A stretch of 8,181 bases of DNA from NCBI GenBank assembly GCA_025924275.1, contig JAICEH010000087.1:1-8181 (forward strand), given 5' to 3'. The notes under the pieces are model-generated. The model made no database searches and was not told where the DNA came from. It saw nothing but the letters and a program-made list of their open reading frames with translations. The position numbers and the translations under genes are program-made. This document shows, one piece after another, positions 1 to 5,463 of the stretch. Numbering within the stretch: the first letter of the stretch is position 1; the number at the start of each line of letters is the position of its first letter. The DNA is from Gemmatimonadales bacterium (GTDB lineage Bacteria; Gemmatimonadota; Gemmatimonadetes; Gemmatimonadales; GWC2-71-9).

Positions 1-803
1 GTGCCGGCACGCTCGGCGGCGAGTGCGAGGCGGCGGATCGGGCGGCCACCGAACGCGCCGCCGAGGTGGCGGCGCTCCAGGCCCGCCTGGCCGCGCTCGG
101 CTTCACCGAGGAGGCCCACGAGGCCGCGCGCCGGGAATGGGAGGCGGCGGAGCGGAGCCGCCGGGACGCGGAGGTCGGCATCGTGCGCGCGCGCGCGGCG
201 CGGGAGGCAGCCGAGCGGCAGGCGGCCGACGCGGCCCGCCGCCGGGAGGAGCGCGAGGTCCGCTCCCGCGAGATCGCCGCGGTGCGCGGCGACCTGCTGC
301 TCGAGCAGGAGCTCGACCGCGCGCTGGCGGACCTGCGCACCGACCTGAACCAGGCGCTGCGGCCCGATCTGGCCGAGCTCGCCAGCGGCTTCCTGGCGGA
401 GCTCACCGGCGGCCGGTACTCCGACTTCGAGCTGGACGAGGCCTACGTGCCGCTGGTGCTCGAGGACGGGGAGCCGAAGCCGGTGATCTCCGGGGGCGAG
501 GAGGACGTGGCCAACCTGGCGCTCCGGCTCGCCATCAGCCAGATGATCGCGGAGCGCGCCGGGCAGCCGCTCTCGCTCCTGGTGCTGGACGAGATCTTCG
601 GCTCGCTGGACGAGGAGCGGCGGCACGCGGTGGTCGACCTGCTGCGCGCGCTCGCCGACCGGTTCCCCCAGGTCATCCTGATCACGCACATCGAGTCGAT
701 CCGGGACGGCTTCGACCGGGTCCTGCGGGTGGAGTTCGACCGGGGGGCGGGCACCGCGCGGGTGCGGGAGGAGCATGATGGCGCACGAGATGTGGCCGCC
801 TGA
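1..803 (+). CDS. sbcC: SbcC/Rad50-type exonuclease subunit, C-terminal part (5' truncated)
   Basis: The reading frame is open to the left window edge (first full codon at 3) and leaves 266 residues of a longer protein. Residues about 1-115 are rich in Ala, Glu and Arg with no proline, as in the returning arm of the long SbcC/Rad50 coiled coil. The rest is the C-terminal half of an SMC-like ATPase head: signature SGGEE at residue 163, Walker B LLVLDE with Asp196 and Glu197, the D-loop GSLDEERR, and an H-loop ITHIES with the switch His at 229. The family pairs with SbcD/Mre11 and processes DNA ends and hairpins. The zinc-hook CxxC and Walker A would lie upstream, outside the window, as would sbcD. 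The last bases overlap the next gene, so the two are probably co-translated. Assignment to SbcC/Rad50 rather than SMC or RecF/RecN rests on head spacing and is likely but not certain. Confidence 0.88.
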   Translation, partial: AGTLGGECEAADRAATERAAEVAALQARLAALGFTEEAHEAARREWEAAERSRRDAEVGIVRARAAREAAERQAADAARRREEREVRSREIAAVRGDLLLEQELDRALADLRTDLNQALRPDLAELASGFLAELTGGRYSDFELDEAYVPLVLEDGEPKPVISGGEEDVANLALRLAISQMIAERAGQPLSLLVLDEIFGSLDEERRHAVVDLLRALADRFPQVILITHIESIRDGFDRVLRVEFDRGAGTARVREEHDGARDVAA

Positions 804-1746
804 GGACGAGGTGACCGGCCCGGCCCGGCCGGAGGAGGCCGACCTCCCCTCGCTCAACCAGGTCTTCAGCGAGGCCTTCACCGACCGCTACCGCCGCGAC
901 GGGCTGCCGGGCGTGCGGGTGCCGCACCTCGACCCCGCCATCTGGCGCTTCGCGATCGCGGACGCGGGGGCCGGCGCGATGGTGTGGCGCGACCGGCTCG
1001 GCCGGGTGGCGGCCTTCAACCTGGCCCACCGCTCCGGCACCGAGGGCTGGATGGGGCCGATCGCGGTGCGCCCCGAGCTCCAGGGCCGGGGGCTGGGCAC
1101 GACCGTGGTGCGGGCCGCGGTCGACTGGCTCAAGCGGGGCGGTGCCGCCACCATCGGCCTGGAGACCATGCCGCGCACCGTGGACAACATCGGCTTCTAC
1201 GGCCGGCTCGGCTTCGAGCCCGGTGCGCTCACCATCACGATGGCCCGGGAGGTGCCGCGCCGGCCGGGGCGCGTCGCGGAGCGCCTCGGGTCGGCCACGC
1301 GGCCCGATGCCGCCGCGGCGGAATGCCAGGTCCTGCTCCAGGCGCTCGCGCCCGGGCTCGACTTCTCCCGCGAGGTCCGCCTCACCCGGGACCACGGCCT
1401 GGGCGACGTGTCGCTGGTCCGCCGCGGCCGACGGCTCGTGGGCTGGGCGCTCTGGCATTCCGCGCCGCTCGCCGAGGGGCGCCCGGGCGACGAGATGCGG
1501 GTCCTCAAGGTGGTGGCGGAGGATGCGGCGGCGTTCGAGGCGGTGTCGGAGGCCCTGCTCGCCCACGCGCTCGAGGCCGGCCGCCGCCGCGTCGGCCTGC
1601 GGGTCCAGGCCGGCCTGCCGGGCCTCTTCGCCCAGGCGCTCGAGCTCGGGTGGCGGGTGCACTGGACCGACCTGCGGATGACCCTGGCCGGCCACCCGGA
1701 GCGCCCGCCCGCCGCGGGGGTGGTGCTGTCCAACTGGGAGGTCTGA
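778..1746 (+). CDS. GNAT-family acetyltransferase, probably two tandem GNAT-like halves
   Basis: About 322 residues. The N-terminal half has a clear GNAT acetyl-CoA binding motif A: a strand ending in AVRPELQGRGLGT, with the Q-x-x-G-x-G core at about residues 102-107, followed by the helix VVRAAVDWL. The sequence NIGFYGRLGFEPG then matches the usual motif B (N-x-x-FYxxxGF). The C-terminal half repeats the GNAT order of strands and helices (LVGWALWHSA, then MRVLKVVAEDAAAF and a long helix) but lacks the glycine-rich loop. It is probably a non-catalytic copy, as in several tandem-GNAT proteins. The substrate cannot be told. Two ATGs stand side by side at 775 and 778. GGAGG at 767-771 leaves 3 nt to the first and 6 nt to the second, so 778 was chosen. 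It overlaps the sbcC-like gene by 26 bases, suggesting translational coupling. Confidence 0.8.
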   Translation: MAHEMWPPEDEVTGPARPEEADLPSLNQVFSEAFTDRYRRDGLPGVRVPHLDPAIWRFAIADAGAGAMVWRDRLGRVAAFNLAHRSGTEGWMGPIAVRPELQGRGLGTTVVRAAVDWLKRGGAATIGLETMPRTVDNIGFYGRLGFEPGALTITMAREVPRRPGRVAERLGSATRPDAAAAECQVLLQALAPGLDFSREVRLTRDHGLGDVSLVRRGRRLVGWALWHSAPLAEGRPGDEMRVLKVVAEDAAAFEAVSEALLAHALEAGRRRVGLRVQAGLPGLFAQALELGWRVHWTDLRMTLAGHPERPPAAGVVLSNWEV

Positions 1747-1749
1747 GGC

Positions 1750-1893
1750 TCAGCGCCGCCGCGCCCACCCGAGCACGACGAGCGTGGCCCCCACGGCGAG
1801 CAGCAGGTGGAAGAGGGGCAGGCTGATGGGCACGAGCAGGACGCCGGCCAGCCAGACCGCGAGGCAGACCAGGCCGATCACGAGCGGCGCCAC
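1750..1893 (-). CDS. Small membrane protein, 47 residues, two transmembrane segments
   Basis: A short minus-strand gene starting at a GTG (1893) preceded by a very good Shine-Dalgarno sequence, GGGAGG, reading 1905 to 1900, with a 6-nt spacer. The product begins MAPLVIGLVCLAVWLAGVLL and continues with a second hydrophobic stretch, LFHLLLAVGATLVVLGW, separated by a short Pro-containing turn (VPISLP). It ends in ARRR. This gives two membrane-spanning helices with a positively charged tail, which by the positive-inside rule should put both ends in the cytoplasm. The open frame extends further upstream, but the upstream part has no better start and poor coding composition. No family is recognised. 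It ends 3 nt from the stop of the convergent acetyltransferase gene, leaving no room for a separate terminator. Function unknown. Confidence 0.62.
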   Translation of the reverse strand: MAPLVIGLVCLAVWLAGVLLVPISLPLFHLLLAVGATLVVLGWARRR

Positions 1894-1909
1894 GGCGGGC
1901 CTCCCGATG

Positions 1910-1938
1910 TTGACGGGTTCCGGACCCGCCCGTAAGTT
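1910..1938 (+). promoter_or_regulatory. Candidate sigma-70-type promoter for the pterin operon leader
   Basis: TTGACG at 1910-1915 and TAAGTT at 1933-1938 are separated by 17 bases. The -35 matches five of six consensus positions. The -10 keeps the key first T, second A and last T. Transcription would begin near 1945, almost exactly where the long paired RNA structure begins (1946-1949), which supports the call. An inverted repeat, GGGT-TCCGG-ACCC (1915-1927), lies between the two boxes and could be an operator. The region also lies upstream of the divergent small membrane protein gene, whose own promoter was not recognised. Evidence is motif matching only. Confidence 0.42.
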
Positions 1939-1944
1939 AGTCAC

Positions 1945-2144
1945 AGACCGGATGGCGGTGGGGAGACAAATTATTGAGCCAACAGGTCCGATTCTGGGTC
2001 CACATGCCTCGGCTGATGTCACGCCCCCCGGGGGAAGACAGACGCCATGGCGAGGGCACCGTGCTTTCCATCGGGCTTCAATAATCCTCTCTGCCGTCTT
2101 CCGACCCCAGTGCGCCGATCGCCGTCCGGTCGGCGCCTTTGTTT
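1945..2144 (+). ncRNA. Structured leader RNA or independent ~200-nt RNA upstream of the pterin operon
   Basis: This stretch has no convincing gene; 82 of the 140 bases from 1961 to 2100 are G or C, far less than in the flanking genes. It folds into a long hairpin. Paired segments are 1949-1952 with 2100-2103, 1954-1958 with 2094-2098, 1962-1966 with 2088-2092, 1970-1977 with 2078-2085 (AUUAUUGA with UCAAUAAU) and 1978-1980 with 2074-2076. The inner part can pair further (1989-1992 with 2070-2073, and GCCUCG near 2006 with CGAGGGC near 2050). An intrinsic terminator follows at once. The 5' end, 1946-1959, can instead pair for 14 consecutive bases (two G-U) with 2118-2131 inside that terminator. 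This is the layout of a riboswitch or attenuator for the gene at 2177. An independent small RNA of 6S size is the main alternative. No known riboswitch class was recognised. Confidence 0.5.
2112..2144 (+). terminator. Intrinsic terminator in the leader of the pterin operon
   Basis: GCGCCGATCG (2112-2121) pairs with CGGTCGGCGC (2127-2136) over 10 consecutive base pairs, one a U-G wobble, around a 5-nt loop CCGTC. It is followed by CTTTGTTT (2137-2144). The hairpin ends about 40 nt before the PTPS start codon, so it would either close an independent RNA or act as the conditional terminator of the operon. Its loop and 3' arm are complementary to both the RNA 5' end (1946-1959) and the sequence before the start codon (2163-2172). 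Confidence 0.62.
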
Positions 2145-2162
2145 GAGGCCTCCCGGCGTCCC

Positions 2163-2172
2163 GACCGGATGG
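2163..2172 (+). promoter_or_regulatory. Repeat of the leader 5' end in the ribosome-binding region of the PTPS gene
   Basis: GACCGGATGG here is identical to 1946-1955 at the start of the predicted transcript. It lies 4 nt before the ATG at 2177, where the Shine-Dalgarno sequence should be; GGA at 2167-2169 is the only purine-rich candidate. Like the first copy it is complementary to 2122-2131 (10 bp with one G-U), so the terminator loop and 3' arm could mask the initiation region. Whether it is used is untested. Confidence 0.35.
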
Positions 2173-2176
2173 ACCG

Positions 2177-2587
2177 ATGCCCCGATGCGCCGTTACGCGC
2201 CGCGTCCACTTCAACGCCGCGCACCGCCTGCACAATCCCGGGAGGTCCGCGGAGTGGAACCGCGAGACCTTCGGGGCCTGCAACAACCCGAACTTCCACG
2301 GGCACAACTACGAACTGGACGTGACCGTCGAGGGTCCCATCGACCCGGAGACGGGATACGTGATGGACCTGGGCCGGCTGGCCAGCCTGGTCGAGGAGCG
2401 CCTCCTGGCCGAGCTCGACCACCGGAACCTGAACCTGGACGTGCCCTGGTTCCGCGACCTGCTGCCCTCGGCCGAGAACATCGCCGCCGTCTGCTGGCGC
2501 GAGCTTGCACCGCACCTGCCGCCGGGGCTCCGGCTCCGGCTGCGCCTCTGGGAAACGCCGAGGAACTATGTCGAGTACGAAGGCTGA
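2177..2587 (+). CDS. 6-pyruvoyl-tetrahydropterin synthase (PTPS/QueD family)
   Basis: A 136-residue cytosolic enzyme of the PTPS/QueD family, which converts 7,8-dihydroneopterin triphosphate to 6-pyruvoyl-tetrahydropterin (or to carboxytetrahydropterin in QueD). Zinc ligands His16, His41 and His43 sit in HFNAAHRL and HGHNY. The active-site residues are Cys35, Asp81, His82 (LDHRNLN) and Glu126 (WETPRN). As I recall the rat PTPS numbering (C42, H23/48/50, D88, H89, E133), every one of these falls at a constant offset of 7. The catalytic Cys is in C-x5-HGH (CNNPNFHGH), the pattern of biopterin-type PTPS, whereas QueD of queuosine synthesis usually has C-x3-HGH. Length is normal. ATG 2177 is the only sensible start; its Shine-Dalgarno is weak and lies in the repeat at 2163-2172. 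It overlaps folE by 20 bases. Queuosine synthesis remains a possible alternative role. Confidence 0.9.
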   Translation: MPRCAVTRRVHFNAAHRLHNPGRSAEWNRETFGACNNPNFHGHNYELDVTVEGPIDPETGYVMDLGRLASLVEERLLAELDHRNLNLDVPWFRDLLPSAENIAAVCWRELAPHLPPGLRLRLRLWETPRNYVEYEG

Positions 2588-3158
2588 GGCCGGGCCCCGC
2601 ATCGCCGCGGAGGTGCGGCACATCCTGGCGGCGATCGGCGAGGATCCCGGCCGGCCGGGGCTGCTCCGCACCCCGGCCCGGGTCGAGTCGGCCCTCGGGT
2701 TCCTCACCCGCGGCTACCGCGTCACGGCGCAGGAGGCCGTGGGCGACGGCGTCTTCGAGGAGGCCCATGAGTCGATGATCCTGGTGCGGGACATCGAACT
2801 CTACTCGCTCTGCGAGCACCACATGCTGCCGTTCTTCGGGCGGGCGCACGTCGCCTACGTGCCGGACGGCCGGATCGTCGGCCTCTCGAAGCTGCCACGC
2901 CTCGTCGACGTCTTCGCGCGGCGGCTGCAGGTGCAGGAGCGGATGACCGACCAGATCGCCGATGCGGTGATGGAGATCCTCCGGCCGCGGGGCGCCGGGG
3001 TGGTGATCGAGGCGGCGCACCTCTGCATGATGATGCGGGGGGTGGAGAAGCAGAACTCCCGCACGGTGACGAGCGCCCTCCGCGGCATCTTCCGCGACGA
3101 CCCGAAGACGCGGGACGAGTTCCTCCGCCTGGCTCACGCCGGGGGTGAGCCGGCGTGA
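2568..3158 (+). CDS. folE: GTP cyclohydrolase I
   Basis: A 196-residue enzyme that opens GTP to 7,8-dihydroneopterin triphosphate and formate, the first step of folate, biopterin and queuosine synthesis. It forms a cytosolic homodecamer in the family. Visible are the N-terminal helix and turn GEDPGRPGLLRTPARV, the CEHHMLPFFG motif with zinc ligands Cys82 and His85 and catalytic His84, the GLSKLPRLVDVFARRLQVQE segment, and AAHLCMMMRGV with His151 and the third ligand Cys153. The 71-residue distance between the two Cys ligands equals that of the E. coli enzyme (110 to 181). This is the zinc-dependent type IA enzyme. The frame opens earlier (2505), but ATG 2568 follows GAGGA and gives the normal family N-terminus. 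It overlaps the PTPS gene by 20 bases, and its TGA overlaps the GTG of the next gene, so the three are probably coupled. Confidence 0.96.
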   Translation: MSSTKAEAGPRIAAEVRHILAAIGEDPGRPGLLRTPARVESALGFLTRGYRVTAQEAVGDGVFEEAHESMILVRDIELYSLCEHHMLPFFGRAHVAYVPDGRIVGLSKLPRLVDVFARRLQVQERMTDQIADAVMEILRPRGAGVVIEAAHLCMMMRGVEKQNSRTVTSALRGIFRDDPKTRDEFLRLAHAGGEPA

Positions 3159-3850
3159 CTGCCCTGGCGGGCCGGGTCGCCGTGGTGACCGGCGCGTCAC
3201 GCGGGATCGGCGCCGCGGCGGCGGCGGCGCTGGCCGGGGAGGGCGCCTTCGTGGTGCGGCTGGCGCGCTCCCTCCGTTCCGGTCCCGCCCCGGCGGGCGC
3301 CGACCTCCGCTGCGACCTCGCCGACCCCTCGGCGGTGGCCGAGGCCTGCGCGCGGATCGTGGCGGACCACGGCCCGCCCGAGGTGGTGGTCAGCAACGCC
3401 GGGACGTTCCTGCTCCGCCCCTTCGCGGAGACCTCCCTCGCGGACCTCGACGGGCAGCTCGCGGTGAACCTCCGCGGCGCGTTCGCCCTGGCGCGCGGGC
3501 TCCTGCCGGGGATGGCCGCCGCGGGGCGGGGCAGCTACCTGCACGTCGGCAGCGTGGCCGACCACCTGGCGCTGCCGGGAAACGCCGCCTACGCCGCGAG
3601 CAAGTTCGCCCTGCGCGGCCTGCACGAGACCCTCGTGGCCGAGTTCCGCGGCACGGGCGTCCGCTGCACGCTGCTCTCCCCGGGACCCACCGACACCGCC
3701 GCCTGGGACGCCGTGGACCCGGACCGGCGGCCCGGGTTCACCCCGCGGGCCCGGATGCTCCGCCCCGGCGACGTGGCGGAGGCGGTTCGGTGGCTCGCGA
3801 CCCGGCCGGACCAGGTGCACGTGGAGTGGGTCAGGATGGGACCCGGGTGA
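3155..3850 (+). CDS. Short-chain dehydrogenase/reductase, candidate sepiapterin reductase
   Basis: A 231-residue classical SDR, an NAD(P)H-dependent cytosolic oxidoreductase. The nucleotide-binding TGASRGIG is at residues 12-19. NAG is near residue 81, catalytic Ser133 lies in HVGSVAD, and YAASK gives Tyr146 and Lys150. SPG after the catalytic region matches the usual loop. The Arg in the glycine-rich motif is compatible with NADPH. The sequence alone does not fix the substrate. The gene starts at a GTG that shares the GTGA with the folE stop, with GGGGGTGAG upstream, so it is translated with folE. Directly after GTP cyclohydrolase and biopterin-type PTPS, the natural reading is a sepiapterin reductase-like enzyme finishing tetrahydrobiopterin. 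This is an inference from context; a 3-oxoacyl-ACP-reductase-like enzyme or other SDR is the alternative. Confidence 0.88.
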   Translation: MTALAGRVAVVTGASRGIGAAAAAALAGEGAFVVRLARSLRSGPAPAGADLRCDLADPSAVAEACARIVADHGPPEVVVSNAGTFLLRPFAETSLADLDGQLAVNLRGAFALARGLLPGMAAAGRGSYLHVGSVADHLALPGNAAYAASKFALRGLHETLVAEFRGTGVRCTLLSPGPTDTAAWDAVDPDRRPGFTPRARMLRPGDVAEAVRWLATRPDQVHVEWVRMGPG

Positions 3851-3853
3851 GGC

Positions 3854-3882
3854 GGGGAGCGGCAACGGGGAACGGGGAGCGG
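3854..3882 (+). repeat. Short G-rich repeat between the pterin operon and the peptidase gene
   Basis: GGGGAGCGG occurs at 3854-3862 and 3874-3882, and between them AACGGGG occurs twice in tandem (3864-3870, 3871-3877). The block fills most of the 59-base gap. No promoter boxes or terminator hairpin were seen in the gap. It may be a dispersed intergenic repeat; other copies could only be sought in the genome. Confidence 0.4.
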
Positions 3883-3909
3883 TCACCACTTCATGAGCGA
3901 GCCTCCTGG

Positions 3910-5463
3910 ATGCGAATGACGATCTGCGGTGCCGCGCTGGCGATCGCCGCTGCCCTTCCCGCCGCGGCCCAGGGACCGCCGCCGATGCCGGGTGATCCGC
4001 TGGTCCTCGCCGTTGCCCGCGCCCCCGACGGCGCGGTCTGGGCGGGCACCTATGGCGCCGGGATCCTCGTGCTCCGTCCCGGCGCCCCCGGGTGGGAGCG
4101 CATCGCCTCGGATACGACCGCGACCTCCATCTCGTGGGACTTCGTCCACGCCTTCGCCTTCGGCCCCCGGGGCGAGGTGTGGTACGGCACCGTCGGCAAC
4201 GGTTGGGGGGTGTCCGCGGACGGCGGGCGGACCTGGCGGAACTGGACCTTCCGGCAGCTGGGCCCCGAGTGGCAGTACGTGGCGCCCGGCGGCCTGGCCA
4301 CGCGGGGCGACACCGTCTGGGTCGCCACGGCGGACGGCCTGCAAGTCTCGCCCGACGGCGGCGCCACCTGGATCGCCTTCGGCGACTCGACCGGACCCGC
4401 CGCAACCGGCCCCGCCGCCGTGGCGCTGCCGCTGCTCCGCAACGAGTACGTGCTGGCGATGGAGCTGTCCGGCCCGGCCGCGGTGGTGACCCACCTGCGC
4501 GGCACCGACATCGTGTGGCACGACGGTACCCGCTGGCGCGCCCAGCCGTTCGGGGTGGCCGCCCGCGGGCGCCACCTCGAGGCGATGGTCGACGGGGCGC
4601 GGTGGCAGGTGCGGAACGGGCGCCTGCTCGCCGCGGTGGCCGCGGCCCCGCCGGCTCCGGCCGCCGCCGCGGGGGGCCGCATCGAGGCACCCCGCACCAC
4701 CTGGTTCCAGCGGCCCATCGCGGAGGGGGACAACTGGTTCATCGACCAGACCTACCGGTACGGGTCGACCATGGGGGGGAACTTCCAGCAGCACCAAGGG
4801 GTGGAGTTCAACAACCCCGACGGGACGCCGGTGTTCGCCATCGGCGCCGGCGAGGTGGCCTACGCGGGCCGGGCCGAGGCGGGCGCACTCACCGTGGCCA
4901 TCCGGCACGACTCGACGGTGATGGTGGTGGGGGCGCCCCGGCGGGTCTACTCGGTGTACTACCACAACTCGGCGCTCGAGGTCGGGACGGGGCAGCGCGT
5001 GGCGGCTGGCCAGCTGATCGCGCGGGTCGGCAACACCGGCCGGGCCACCAACGACCACCTCCACCTCGAGGTCCACGCCGTGCCCGAGTGGGCCGCGGTC
5101 GGCGCGGTGGTGGATTCGCTGCAGCGCTACCCGGCGCACACCACCAATCCGGAGCTCTGGATCGCCCCGCTGCCCGGCACCGGCATCGTGGCCGGCCGCG
5201 TCCTCGACAGCCGCGGCCGGCCGGTGGCGCAGGCGCGGATCCACGGCATCCGGAAGGCTCGCCCGCGCGAGACCCCGCTGGGCTTCGCCGAGACGTACGG
5301 CGACCGCGCCCACCCGCATCCCCTGTATGGCGAGCACTTCGCCCTGGGCGACGTGCCCCCCGGCCGGTACGTGCTGCGGGCCGAGAAGGACGGCCGCCCG
5401 GTCGGGCAGCCGGTGGAGGTGACGGTCGAGGCGGGGCGGGTCACCTGGGTCGAGTTCCGCTGA
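3910..5463 (+). CDS. Secreted beta-propeller/M23 peptidase with C-terminal carboxypeptidase-regulatory-like domain
   Basis: About 517 residues. MRMTICGAALAIAAALPAAA is a Sec signal peptide with cleavage near residue 20. Residues about 25-200 look like a partial beta-propeller of the two-component-regulator or BNR kind, with Asp-boxes SADGGRTW (102-109) and SPDGGATW (147-154). A low-complexity Ala/Pro linker follows near residue 245. Residues about 290-400 form an M23 (LytM) zinc endopeptidase domain: HQGVEF (His295, Glu299), YYHNS (His352) and HLHLEV (His383, His385). The usual Asp ligand of HxGxD is Glu. Residues about 426-517 resemble a carboxypeptidase regulatory-like fold (VAGRVLDSRGRPV to GDVPPGRYVLRAEKDG). 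M23 enzymes cut peptide crosslinks of peptidoglycan. The Glu may allow activity or mark a binding role. The open frame runs further upstream over the SDR gene; ATG 3910 (or 3916) was chosen because it begins the signal peptide, although no good Shine-Dalgarno is seen. Confidence 0.84.
   Translation: MRMTICGAALAIAAALPAAAQGPPPMPGDPLVLAVARAPDGAVWAGTYGAGILVLRPGAPGWERIASDTTATSISWDFVHAFAFGPRGEVWYGTVGNGWGVSADGGRTWRNWTFRQLGPEWQYVAPGGLATRGDTVWVATADGLQVSPDGGATWIAFGDSTGPAATGPAAVALPLLRNEYVLAMELSGPAAVVTHLRGTDIVWHDGTRWRAQPFGVAARGRHLEAMVDGARWQVRNGRLLAAVAAAPPAPAAAAGGRIEAPRTTWFQRPIAEGDNWFIDQTYRYGSTMGGNFQQHQGVEFNNPDGTPVFAIGAGEVAYAGRAEAGALTVAIRHDSTVMVVGAPRRVYSVYYHNSALEVGTGQRVAAGQLIARVGNTGRATNDHLHLEVHAVPEWAAVGAVVDSLQRYPAHTTNPELWIAPLPGTGIVAGRVLDSRGRPVAQARIHGIRKARPRETPLGFAETYGDRAHPHPLYGEHFALGDVPPGRYVLRAEKDGRPVGQPVEVTVEAGRVTWVEFR

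Noticed and set aside
1981..2000. CAGGTCCG resembling part of the SRP RNA core
   Set aside because: The following GGAA tetraloop and partner strand of the SRP RNA apical domain are missing.
2015..2050. Resemblance of GGGGGAAGACAGACGCC to the B12 box of cobalamin riboswitches
   Set aside because: Only a loose match, and the other conserved cobalamin riboswitch elements are absent; the genes downstream are not linked to B12.
1784..2146. Plus-strand 120-codon frame through the leader, including an ATG at 1952
   Set aside because: Third codon positions are not GC-rich as in the real genes, there is no ribosome binding site, and the stretch is explained by RNA structure. A short leader peptide from 1952 is not excluded but has no support.
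1894..2307. Upstream part of the 185-codon minus-strand frame that ends in the small membrane protein
   Set aside because: It crosses the leader RNA and the antisense of the PTPS start; only the last 47 codons have a good start site and protein-like sequence.
2505..2567. Upstream extension of folE to 2505
   Set aside because: Adds 21 Arg/Gly/Ser-rich residues inside the PTPS gene with no family counterpart; ATG 2568 has a GAGGA sequence and a normal FolE N-terminus.
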